A program made the translations under genes and the position numbers. The notes below the pieces were generated by a model. It searched no databases. It saw nothing but the letters and a program-made list of their open reading frames with translations, and was not told the DNA's origin. This document shows positions 9,841 to 19,409 of a DNA stretch of 64,000 nt, in pieces; position 1 is the first letter of the stretch, and every line of letters begins with the position of its first letter. Source of the stretch: Endomychus coccineus (Eukaryota; Arthropoda; Insecta; Coleoptera; Endomychidae); NCBI GenBank assembly GCA_958510875.1, contig OY294068.1, positions 199,540,315 through 199,604,314 of the forward strand, read 5' to 3'.

Positions 9841-10951
9841 TACAGGGTTCAAATCAAATGTTCAAATTGTCCTCCATTGACTTCCATATAATAATTTTCA
9901 GGCTGAGTCACAAAAATCTTGGACTTAAGATGTCCCCACAAGAAAAAGTCCAGAGTGTTTAGGTCAGGAGATCGGGCAGGCCACTCCATAGGAGCTCTCC
10001 TTCCAATCCAACCCCGGGGTATTGAGGTATTGGCGAACTGGTGCGGCATAGTGAGGAGGAGCTCCGTCTTGTTGGAAATGCGATTGTTGTTCAAGTAGTA
10101 GAGGATCGTTTTCTAATTGTTCAGTTATTAACGGATCAAACGCATTTTCCAATTAGGTGGTCTCCCAAAATTCCTACCCAAACGTTTAGATTTTCCCGAT
10201 GTTGAGTGTGAGCTTCTCGAAATACATGAGGATTTGTATTGCTCCAAATTCTACAGTTATGCCGGTTAACCTCTCCATTAAGTAAAAAAGTGCATTCGTC
10301 AGAAAAGCAAACGTTGTACAAGAAATTTGGGTTATTGTTGATACGCTCGACCATAATTTCGCAAAACTCTTGCCTTCGATCCCAATCATCATCATTTAAT
10401 TCCTGAATTAATTTAATTTTGTACGGATGGAACTTGTGTTTATGTAAAATTCTGAAAACGTTAGATTGGCTAATACCGGAAGCTCCAGAAAGTTCTCGTA
10501 CAGATTGCGTGTTTGGCATAAGTTCGACATGTCCCAATACCGCCACAGCTGCTCCTTCATCATTAACAATTCCAATGGGTGCTCTTTTTTATCCATTACT
10601 GAACCCGTCTCCACAAATTTTGAAATCAATTCCATTACGTTCTTATGGCGAACGCTACGTTCAGGATGGTTTTCGTTAAATATCCTATGCCGCTCGGGCA
10701 TAATTTTGATTTTGGTAATAAAGGCTAACCAGCCCAACACGTTCTTGCAACAAATCAGCAATGTAGTAACTCAAAAGATTGATTAAAATCATGAAATGAT
10801 CGAAGAAACTTTAAAACCAGATTAACACCTTCTAAAAACAAAAAATGAAGGCGACATAAGGAAACGTTCTACTGTTTTTTTATTTATTAGTTTGAGAGAA
10901 TGTATTCTTGTATGGAAGTCAATGGAGGACAATTTAAACATTTGATTTAAA
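9841..10951 (-). mobile_element. Tc1/mariner-superfamily element, decayed
   Basis: The left end is TACAGGGTTCAAATC. The minus strand carries transposase pieces in three frames: a helix-turn-helix region (NVMELISKFVETGSV), the block SVRELSGASGISQSNVFRILH, and the catalytic domain. The right edge (10911-10951) repeats the last ~45 bp of the left end, inverted. Because this repeat overlaps the transposase 3' coding end, it may be an inverted partial copy and not a true terminal repeat. A second candidate outer end, GGAACATCCTGTATA, lies at about 11378. Confidence 0.7.
9849..10761 (-). pseudogene. DDE transposase pseudogene (Tc1/mariner superfamily)
   Basis: The coding strand runs from 10761 down to 9849. 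Recognisable in order: an N-terminal helix-turn-helix, SVRELSGASGISQSNVFRIL, FSDECTFLLNGEVNRHN (first catalytic Asp), NVWVGILGDHLIG, FQQDGAPPHYAAPVRQYL (second Asp), WPARSPDLNTLDFFLWG (third Asp), and the C-terminal NGGQFEHL. All three acidic residues are present, but at least three frameshifts split the frame, near 10550, 10145 and 10030. It is related to the transposase at 32.8-33.8 kb. Dead copy. Confidence 0.75.
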
Positions 10952-11958
10952 CACGTAGATTTAATTTTTTTCATTGTAAGCATGACAACACAATTCAATT
11001 TTTTTACGAATGTGATTTTTTGAAGATTGTTTAAGTTTGTAAAAAAGGCTTAAAAAATGAGCTTGTACATTGTACAAATAACCAATATATTCAAGGTGGC
11101 GCATTCGAGCAACAAAATTAATTTTTGGCGAAAAATGTTCATCAAATTTACGTTTTTCATACATCGTTGTAAAGAGGCTAAGACCTTTCAAATCACTCAA
11201 CCCCTCTCCCCTATTCAATTCTGAGGGGTTGAAGCGCCCCCTATTAGGGAGTTGCTCGTTCAAGCCTCAAATATACGTCAAAAGATGTCCCCCAAACAAA
11301 AGCATTCGATGTGTTTCGGGAGATTTTTCCACTCACTATGGGATAAGAAATATACGGGGTGGCTCGTCTGAGATGGAACATCCTGTATATATATCACAGG
11401 CATATATTTAACCTGCAGAAGTGTCCGAAATTCTTATATCAAGATTCAATAACACATTTCTTGAAATCATAATGTGTAATCCGAACTATATCATGAGTAA
11501 TCGAAACTAAATACAATTGATAGCGGTCAGACAATTGACAGGAAGTCAGGAACCGTCATAGTTATTTTAAAACAGTGACATTTATCTCGATTTCAGTTTT
11601 TATTTCTTTTCCTATAGAATATTGTCTAAGCGCGCAATGAATTGAAGAAATAAAACATAATTTTCTTAAGTGATTAATCTTTCAACGAAAAACCCACAAA
11701 AAAGTCATAACAGTGAAACGTTGAACTTATAGCAACTTTTCGATTAGGGATTAAATTTAAATGCAATCCCTATGGAGCAAAAGTGACTCTTCAGTCCCTG
11801 AAAATGAAGTAAGCCATTTGAATAAAATTGCAATGTTGAATAGACTATGAATTAACGTCTTTCATTAGCTGCTTCGAGATCAATGCAATAGATTTGACCC
11901 ACAGAAGCGATCGGAAACTCAAAAGTATGGTAGCAAAAGTGAGGGAAGTGAATGATCG
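10952..11958. other. No recognisable gene
   Basis: AT-rich with a few modest open frames. A palindromic spot CCCCTC...GAGGGG lies near 11190-11240. The strand around 11340-11392 ends in GGAACATCCTGTATA, like a terminal repeat of a Tc1/mariner-type element. Confidence 0.35.
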
Positions 11959-11959
11959 A

Positions 11960-12475
11960 TTGTTCACAGATTTTTTTTATACGTTCTATAGTTCACCATA
12001 TGAACGTAGTTTCCCAAAAGTATCTTTGCTTGCCTCAGACCATGCAGATCTTTCCAGTGGTGAAATCTTTTGTTATATTTTTTTTTCAGTTTTTCCAATA
12101 TTTTGCAGGTGCTTACCCCGCAGAAGGGTTCATGTCCTACAAATGGTTTTCGGTCCATTTTTATCGTCATATTCTCCACTGATAGAAGGAGAGGTGTGAG
12201 ATTTGGGATTACTTCTATAGCAGCCGTCGGGCATGTTCTCATAGCACCTGTTATGCATACACAGGCAAGTCTTTGGATTTTCGTTAGATTTTTCCTTGAA
12301 CTAGCCCGACTAGCTCTGTTACCCCATATGTGACGATTATTCTCACTATTGCTGCGTACATCCACCTCAGGGTGTTATGGTTACATAGCCAGTTTTTTCC
12401 CGCAAATTTTCTGCACACCATTAGGGATTCTGTAGCTTTGGTAGTTATCTAGTTTTCTTGTTTAATCCAGAGGAG
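11960..12475 (-). mobile_element. LINE polymerase C-terminal and RNase H-proximal fragment
   Basis: On the minus strand WMYAAIVRIIVTYG is followed by KIQRLACVCITGAMRTCPTA and EVIPNLTPLLLSVE. This is the signature end of R1/LOA-type LINE polymerases (compare MYTAIVRPIVTYG, LQRLACLGITGAMRTTPTAA). A deletion then joins it to HHWKDLHGLRQAKILLGN, from the RNase H end. Stops and a frameshift (12335) are present. Its left neighbour on the plus strand, the foldback element, starts at 12481. Confidence 0.7.
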
Positions 12476-12480
12476 TTTAT

Positions 12481-12950
12481 TAGTCCAGGCTGTGAACCGG
12501 GATTTTAGCTATAATAAAAAAAAACATGTAAGTTCGAATCAACAAATTTTTTTTGCATCAGCTTCAGGAGGTTCTCAGGATCATTCATACACCTTAAAAC
12601 CTCTTGGGAACCCCAACCCCACCGATTGGGGGCGAAAATGGCCCGAAATCAAGTCTTGAATTGTATTTTTTACAAAAAAAGGTATTTTGGCATTTCGAGT
12701 GCACCTAGGGCGTTTTTTGGGTCCCTAAACACGAATCCGTAGCCAGATTTACTTGCAAATCATCGTGGGGGTGATCAAATCGACAAAATTGACCAATTTC
12801 GCACCCCTAATATGTTATTTTGCAATTTACGTGTTTTTGGCATTCTGATTGCACCAAGGAGGTTTTTTGGGTCGCTGAGCACAAATATGGTGACAGATTT
12901 TCAACACCATTCTTCAGCGTTGTTTATGGAGTGATTATCAAGTATAACAA
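12481..12950. mobile_element. Foldback element copy A (half element)
   Basis: Begins TAGTCCAGGCTGTGAACCGG, the same end as copy C at 21806. The CTTCAGGAGGTTCT and GGGAACCCCAACCCCACCGATTGGGGGCG blocks of the arm come next, then two ~150-bp internal units (GGTCAATTTTG/CACCAAGGAGG class) in minus orientation. It stops near 12950 without the second arm. Non-coding. Confidence 0.75.
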
Positions 12951-12999
12951 CAAAAAAAAAAGATTATGTGATTTCATTTCATTCATTTTCTAATGATTT

Positions 13000-13402
13000 A
13001 TGAAGGTTTTATACATTTATAGAGGCTCTATAAAATTATTTATCCATTGTCAATGTTAACTATAAAGTCTCTGTCTTATCAAAGCGGTCTATTCTTTTTC
13101 AATACAACAACAATATCAGTTGATCCGTTATTATGATATTTATGGTCCCTCTTACAACAATGATGACCATAATATGGGCGTCTACGTACACCAAAATATT
13201 GGTATCATGAAATAGAATAAAACGGTTTCCAAAATATATGTTTTTTCCCTTCTACGTTTCTTTACGCACAGGTATACAAAATCTCTATGCCAGGTATAGC
13301 ATATAGTATACCTATAAGTATTAATATACAGGCATCTATCTTCATACCGGCAGGTGCACTATTTTGTAAGTAACGTACCCAGGTACCTATAGGTAATATA
13401 CT
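13000..13402. other. No recognisable gene
   Basis: AT-rich with many TATAGGTA/ATATACC-like short repeats at 13270-13400, where GGTATA/TATACC motifs recur. No family is recognised. Confidence 0.3.
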
Positions 13403-13580
13403 TGTGCCAATGTTGACACCGAGACGTCTGCCAATGATGAGAAAGATGATGATACACAATTATATGATAATATAGATTTTACGAACTGCGAAGATGAAGA
13501 TGAAGATGGAGATCAAAGTGGTAATAATGATAGAGGCGAGCCTTCTTGAAAATGATGATTCTGATGACGAATATTAAGTA
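13403..13580 (+). pseudogene. Acidic C-terminal tail of an unrecognised gene
   Basis: An open stretch reads VDTETSANDEKDDDTQLYD, then CEDEDEDGDQSGNN, and stops at about 13549. A one-base shift would continue it as ENDDSDDEY and then stop. Acidic tails of this kind end many nuclear proteins and some transposases. No upstream domain could be linked. It could be chance low-complexity DNA. Confidence 0.25.
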
Positions 13581-13674
13581 TTGTGAATAATTGTATAAAA
13601 AATAAGGTTAAGAATTGAAAAAAATATAGTAATTAAATATTTGTGTTCTTTTTCAAATAATTACTAATATTCCT

Positions 13675-15121
13675 GAAAAATCTTGTCTTCCGGATGGATT
13701 CCGCGTCACAACAGCTCGACTTGATGCCGACGTTTCGCCAACCATTACAGGTGGCATCTTCAGGGCAGGCTTGAGGCTTGAACTGAAACTGGTTCTACTG
13801 GTTTCTGTAGCCGTATTTATTGTAGGAAAAATCCTTCACGCTACATAGTTCACTGCCTTTGTTCCGGTGGTTAACTTCGTTCCAGCACCTGACCCTGCCG
13901 TTGTGCGATCATGTGCGAAGTTGAATTTTCGAGGATGGGTTTCCAAATGTTGGGAAGGTAATATCCTGAGTCACGGTTTAGATTATTCGGATGTTTTAGG
14001 ATTTCTATAGCTTCAAGGATTTTTCGCTGATAGAAGTTTGTGGCTCGTTAGTATCTTCAAAAAGGATTTGATGATTTGTGTTAAACTTGTGTTCCGCAAG
14101 TGCAGATCTACTGGTGTCACGAAGTCTTGTACAGCGCTCATGTTCTTTCACACGAGTAGCTACTGTACGACCTGTTTCACCAATGTAGACTTTACCGCAA
14201 GAACAGGGAATACTATAAACACCTTCTGAGTGGAGAGGAGGAAGGGGATCTTTGATAGGTTTGTAAAACTGAGATAATTTTGGGAGTGTGGAAAAACGGG
14301 TAGAAATATTATGTTTTTTGAGGATTTTGGAAATTCGATCTGTTATATTTTGAATATATGGAAGATAGGCCGTGGATAAAGCCTATCTTCCATATATTCA
14401 AAATATAACAGATCGAATTTCCAAAATCCTCAAAAAACATAATATTTCTACCCGTTTTTCCACACTTCCGAAATTATCTCAGTTTTACAAACCTATCAAA
14501 GATCCCCTTCCTCCTCTCCACTCAGAAGGTGTTTATAGTATTCCCTGTTCTTGCGGTAAAGTCTACATTGGTGAAACAGGTCGTACAGTAGCTACTCGTG
14601 TGAAAGAACATGAGCGCTGTACAAGACTTCGTGACACCAGTAGATCTGCACTTGCGGAACACAAGTTTAACACAAATCATCAAATCCTTTTTGAAGATAC
14701 TAAAATCCTAGTCCGAGCCACAAACTTCTATCAGCGAAAAATCCTTGAAGCTATAGAAATCCTAAACATCCGAATAATCTAAACCGTGACTCAGGATATT
14801 ACCTTCCCAACATTTGGAAACCCATCCTCGAAAATTCAACTTCGCACATGATCGCACAACGGCAGGGTCAGGTGCTGGAACGAAGTTAACCACCGGAACA
14901 AAGGCAGTGAACTATGTAGCGTGAAGGATTTTTTCCTACAATAAATACGGCTACAGAAACCAGTAGAACCAGTTTCAGTTCAAGCCTCAAGCCTGCCCTG
15001 AAGATGCCACCTGTAATGGTTGGCGAAACGTCGGCATCAAGTCGAGCTGTTGTGACGCGGAATCCATCCGGAAGACAAGATTTTTCAAGATTAGCTGTCC
15101 GCGGAAGTCTACTATCCAAGA
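13675..15121. mobile_element. PLE-A head-to-head inverted dimer of the 3' end
   Basis: Left arm (13675-14382): pseudo-LTR and GIY-YIG end in reverse complement. Right arm (14383-15121): the same region in plus orientation. The arms meet with a ~10-bp spacer (CGTGGATAAA) inside the polymerase-nuclease linker. Both outer ends are pseudo-LTR termini, and the whole is flanked by TACTAATATTCCT at 13662-13674 and 15122-15134, a 13-bp target duplication. The dimer therefore integrated as one unit. The arms are about 700 bp and nearly identical. Confidence 0.9.
14372..14782 (+). pseudogene. PLE-A GIY-YIG endonuclease fragment
   Basis: This 136-codon open frame contains the linker (ITDRISKILKKHNISTRFS) and the GIY-YIG nuclease: GVYSIPCSCGKVYIGETGRT, then RVKEHERC and AEHKFNTNHQILFEDTKIL. 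It is nearly identical to the C-terminus of the full-length frame. It ends early after IEILNIRII because of a short deletion or frameshift. It has no polymerase. The mirror copy of the same region lies on the minus strand just to the left. Confidence 0.8.
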
Positions 15122-15167
15122 TACTAATATTCCTATCCTCTTAATATTGAAAAAGCAGAAAACTCCG

Positions 15168-15997
15168 GAGTAATTTTGAAATGCAAAAATAATAAAAATT
15201 CAGAAGCGTGTCAAATTAGCCATTTTTGTAAATTCCCCCCCCCCCCCCTACGATGATATTCGAGTAAACATATTAGGGGTGCACAATTGGCCAATTTTGT
15301 CGATTTTACCACCCCAACGATGGATTTCAAGTGAAGTTGGCTTTGGATTCGTGTTCACCGACCCAAAAAACCTCCTTGGTGCACTCGAAATGACAAAAAC
15401 AAGTAGATTGCAAAATAACATATTAAGGGTGCAAAATTGGCCAATTTTTGTCGATTTCACCACTCCAACGATAAATCTGGCTTCGGAATCGTATTCAGCG
15501 ACCCAAAAAAAAAACCTTAATTGGTGCATTCGAAATGCCTAGAACACGTAAATTGCAAAATAACATATAAGGGGTGTAAAATTGGCCAATTTCTTCGATT
15601 TCACAACCCCTAAAATCGGTTGCAAGTAAATCTGTCACCGGACTCGTGTTCAACGACCCAAAAAAACTCCTTGGTGCATTCGAAATGCCAAAAACACGTA
15701 AATTGCAGAACATATTAGGGGTGCGTAATTGGCCAATTTTGTCGATTTGACCACCCCAACGATGGATTGCAAGTAAATCTGACTACGGATTCGTGTTCAG
15801 TGACCCAAAAAAAAACCTAGGTGCACTCGAAATGCCACAATACCTTTTTTTGTAGAAAATACAATTCAAGAGTTAGAGATTCCCAAGAAGTTTTAAGGTG
15901 TATGAATGATCCTGAGAACCTGAAGCTAATGCACAACAAATTTTTTGATTCGAACTTACATGTTTTTTTTTTATTTTCCGGTTCATAGCCTGGACTA
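15168..15997. mobile_element. Foldback element copy B (half with four tandem units)
   Basis: Starts at the centre sequence also present in copy C (ACTCCGGAGTAATTTTGAAATGC), passes a 14-15 nt poly-C run near 15234, then four head-to-tail units of about 147-153 bp starting near 15269, 15421, 15567 and 15714. Each unit contains GGGGTGC, AATTGGCCAATTTT, GTCGATTT, and CACGTAAATTGCA or a variant. It ends with the arm and GCCTGGACTA at 15997. Non-coding. Confidence 0.8.
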
Positions 15998-16230
15998 TAT
16001 ATATCTAGTGTAATACCCAGATAGTTTACCTCTGACTTCCACTCAATAATGCTCCCATCTGAAGGATATTATCGAATAATTATTTTGAATTTCACGTTTT
16101 TGAAACTAATCAAATTTTTCGAATTAAGGCCAGACATATTTAAAATTATTTTATTTACGAATATACAAAAAGATAACCAGATAATATTTCACATAAATTA
16201 CAATATAATTAATAGCTGAAACGCTTTGCT

Positions 16231-16427
16231 TCAAAATTTAGTTTGAAACTGTAATCCTCCATAATATTGTGGTCGTCCGGCGCCATAAGGACCTCCTAAA
16301 TGTCTAGAATAAGATCCTACAGCATCCAATCTTGAGTTTCCATTCCTCCACAAGTTGCCTGTTCCTGTGGCGGATAGATCTGTTCCGAAATTGGGTGTTC
16401 TTTGTACACCCAAATTCAATCCAGACC
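16231..16427 (-). CDS. Exon 3 of attacin-like gene 2
   Basis: Encodes the C-terminal half of the attacin domain, ending QFQTKF and then TGA. It contains GVQRTPNFGTDLSATG, LGGPYGAGRPQYYGG. Strongly conserved with gene 1. Confidence 0.88.
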
Positions 16428-18533
16428 CTGCAAAAGTAAATTGATAATATGGTTCTCTATCTTATATGTAATAACGAAATAATTATCATCTATCCATGGT
16501 GTTCATACCTGATGGAACATGTTGATAGCCAAGATTGCCTCCAACTGTAAACGGGTTCGAATTCAGTGGCTTGGACACGAAACCTCCTGCGTTCAATTTA
16601 TTGTTATCGTTACTCCAAACAGTTCTTTCGTGTCCTAAAGAGGCTCTGGCGTTGTTGAGGTCGAACATTGTCTTACCGTCTCCTGAATGTTGGAGAGTTC
16701 CTCTAACGCCATCTTGGAACGGCTCCAATTTGAATTTTGATTCCTCTTGGAACGGCTTCAATTCGAATTTTGCTTGACTGAAATAATACACATTCCGTTA
16801 GTTTGTTCTGCATTGTTTCTGTATTAATTTATTTTTAATGCTTGCGCGACAACCCAAGCCTCTGAATTTCATAAGTTATCGACGAGAAAACGAACAGCTA
16901 GTCAAAATATATGGTGCTTACAACCCAACTCCAACCCTTAGTTCCAGAAGATGGCTATCATAAATCTATTGATGTATGCTTAACTATTCCGGATAATATT
17001 AATCTGAAGAAGATGTCACCCTTCAGTAAGTTTAACTATAATATTGTTAGCCAAGAAATTGATCAAATTGACTGGGCTACCGTTCTTTATCATGAAAATG
17101 CGAAGGAATCTGTTGCCACTTTCTATGATATATTAAATAATTTAATTTCTAATAATATTCCTTCAAAATCAATCACAAACAAATATTCTACTTGGGTAAT
17201 ATTGCCCACCAAATATTTAATAAAAGAACAACTATCTATTGAATCAAGTTCAATCCACGTTGCTAATACAGAAACTGTTGAAAGATAATATTGAAACATT
17301 TTGGTCCTTTATTTCCAACAAGTCAAATTTGAAATCTCTACCGACGTTCGTCACGTATCACAATAAAATTTGTTCTGATGATGCTGCCATACACAATGCA
17401 TTTTCCGAATATTTTGCTTCAGTATACGAGCCAACTAATACTCTTCACTCATAAATAAAATTGAATCACAAAGTAGTTTTACATTAAACTACATAACTTA
17501 TAAACAAATCAAGCATCAGTTGAACAAATTTGACGTAAAGAAAGGTGCTGGACCTGACTGGTAACTGCAATATTTGTAAAATCCTGTAAGGACTCACTCC
17601 TTTTTCCTCTATATATCCTATTTAATAAATCTTTATCAGGAGCAATGTATCCTTCTCGTTGGAAAAAAAAACAATTGTACAGATTTTGAAAGGTATGCGT
17701 CCCATTTTGTTTTTTTTTTGGTTTAGAAATTAAATTATTTATCAAAGATTTGTCGTAACCATTGCCCAACGCTATTTACTGAAGAACAAGACTATTAAAT
17801 GAAGCTATTTTATATCTATATGGTGTAGCTGAATTCGCCGGAATATACCTATTTGTTTGAGTAGGTTTTCTGTATATGTCAAAATCCAAGTGATAACCAT
17901 CTTTTATAATGTTAATGTCAAAGAAAGGAAGCTGATTATATGTTTCTATTTCGACTGTGAATTTCAGTGAATCAAATTAGATATAACCGTGTTCAAATAT
18001 TCATGTAAATCAAAATCTTTACTTATAATCTTTTGGAAACTGATTCAATTTTGATTTTAAGGAGAGTTCAAGTTCGTTCAGAAAGATATTGCCCAAAAAT
18101 GGAAACAGTGGATTGCCCATTGTACATCCTCTTGTTTGTTTACAGTAGTTTTGGTTAAATGGGAAATAGATTTGCTTCATACATATCGCGGATGTTAATA
18201 TTTGAAAGCCATTTCTTCAGGATACTTATCGATTCAGGGATTGGGGTATTTGTAAATAGTGAAACAACATCAAATGAAACGAGAGTATCACCAGGTTCAA
18301 GTTCAAATCTTTCAAATTTGCAATTAGTTCCAAAGAATAACAACCATTAACTTATTACAATATTTACAGTGATTGCTCCTTCATTTAATCATAAGTATTT
18401 GCATACAATCAACTGCCTGCTATGAGTGAGGCAACTACATAAAAAACTGCTTCGAATGTACTCACCCTTGAGAAGTAGGTACGAAACTGGATAATGCAGC
18501 TATCAAAACTGCAGACACAAGTAGAAAATGCAT
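16231..18533 (-). CDS. Attacin-family antimicrobial peptide, gene 2 (three exons)
   Basis: Predicted secreted attacin-family peptide. The exons, minus strand, are 18533-18466 (68 nt), 16777-16509 (269 nt) and 16427-16231 (197 nt), giving an intact 177-codon frame plus TGA. Signal peptide residues 1-22; mature N-terminus QAKFELKPFQEES followed by a second KFKLEPFQDG unit; then the attacin C-terminal domain (FDLNNARASLG, NAGGFVSKPLNSNP, VGGNLGYQH, GTGNLWRNGNSRLDAVG, GGPYGAGRPQYYGG). Splice sites: GG|GTGAGT, TTATTTCAG|TC, CAG|GTATGA, TTTTGCAG|GG. Intron 1 (1.7 kb) holds LINE and PLE fragments; intron 2 is 81 bp. AATAAA on the minus strand at about 16155-16150. Everything visible is intact, so it is probably functional. 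Confidence 0.87.
16509..16777 (-). CDS. Exon 2 of attacin-like gene 2
   Basis: Carries the mature N-terminus and the first half of the attacin domain. Its first ~33 codons, including two imperfect copies of an 11-residue K-F-x-L-x-P-F-Q unit, are absent from gene 1. At DNA level the unit is a tandem duplication of about 33 bp (16720-16777). Confidence 0.87.
16905..17560 (+). mobile_element. Jockey-like LINE fragment between endonuclease and polymerase
   Basis: The plus strand reads LVPEDGYHKSIDVCL, the end of an endonuclease domain, then the linker with ISQEIDQIDW-like and FYDILNNLISNNIPSKS text. After a frameshift at about 17285 it reads FWSFISNKSNLKSLP and AFSEYFASVYE, then KKGAGPDW, the first polymerase motif (normally GPDGIP). 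All of this is standard for jockey-clade ORF2. It is truncated at both ends, antisense in intron 1 of attacin-like gene 2. Confidence 0.7.
17562..18350 (-). mobile_element. Group B Penelope-like element fragment (polymerase)
   Basis: On the minus strand LEPGDTLVSFDVVSLFTNTPIP is polymerase motif A, and CTMGNPLFPFLGNIFLNELE (frame-shifted) is motif B. The remainder, down to 17750, matches the blocks at 42.9-43.1 kb and 43.5-43.7 kb. Dead copy in intron 1 of attacin-like gene 2. Confidence 0.65.
18466..18533 (-). CDS. Exon 1 of attacin-like gene 2 (signal peptide)
   Basis: Encodes MHFLLVSAVLIAALSSFVPT then Ser-Gln, plus two bases of Gly, a textbook secretion signal. The donor GG|GTGAGT is strong. 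Same length and phase as exon 1 of gene 1. Cleavage is probably between residues 19 and 23. Confidence 0.87.
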
Positions 18534-18612
18534 GGCAAATTTCTGATTTGATACTTAGTGGAACGTTTGAAGTGATGAGTTAAACTTAACTGGCTAATAT
18601 AAATTGAAGAGG

Positions 18613-18648
18613 TTATATATGAATCTGAATCAAGAGAAGTTATTCCCC
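18613..18648 (-). promoter_or_regulatory. Promoter of attacin-like gene 2: TATA and kB-like site
   Basis: On the minus strand TATATAA lies at 18620-18613, about 80 nt upstream of the start codon, and GGGGAATAAC at 18648-18639 fits a Rel/NF-kB half-consensus. A GATAA-type site lies near 18697-18702, a partner often found beside kB sites in insect immune promoters. Functional assignment is inference. Confidence 0.55.
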
Positions 18649-18959
18649 GTTGATGCCAATTATCCAGCTTAATTGACTCGATGTTGTACCAATATACTGA
18701 TAACCTTTCATATCACGCTTACTATTTCATATAGGGCGGGCGCCAGGAGGTATTCCGTCCTGAAGATCCTTTAGATTCATTCTGATGGATGGATTTAAGT
18801 TAAGAAAGACAATAATTAAAACCTCAAAATTGTCTGATGAAATTAGTGGTCACTTATCTCTAGAAATTTGGTAGGTATAGGTTTTTATATGAGGTGGTCG
18901 CCCATTAGGGAAGGTTTTTTCGAAATTCAACTACTAAGGAATTAAAAAGAGTTGTAATC

Positions 18960-19310
18960 CAATGATTTTGTCATTTTACCTGATTATTATAACGATACAT
19001 AGCGTACAGAGAAGACATTGGGTGGTTTTCGTGCTTACTTCGTTTTTATTAAACGAAACGTGACATGTTTCACCACACGATGGCTTTATCAAACAATGTT
19101 TGTACAAACTATGATTCCCTAGTAATAGTAGCTGAAATAGGAGATCCCATTGCTTTGTCGAATATTTGCCCAGAATATTGCTCACCGTGCATTCTCAATA
19201 AAACTTTATAAATTCAGATTGATCCGTTTTTGATGCTACTCAATGCCAAAACTACTGAAATATTTGTAAATAAAGAAACAACGTCCAAGAAAAATAATTG
19301 ATAATCTACG
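18960..19310 (-). mobile_element. Group D-like Penelope polymerase fragment
   Basis: The minus strand reads DYQLFFLDVVSLFTNISV (motif A) and, after a frameshift, an AMGSPISATIA-like motif B around 19140. The same block recurs at 37.65-37.75 and 57.47-57.70 kb. A terminal piece with GTGGTGAAACATGTCACG lies at 19040-19095. Confidence 0.55.
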
Positions 19311-19409
19311 GGAACGGATTTATTTTTTTTAAATTTATTAAAATGCCAAAAAATCGATGGTGGAAGCCGCTACTTTATGGTAATTTATCATTTTGATTAT
19401 ATGAAAGAA

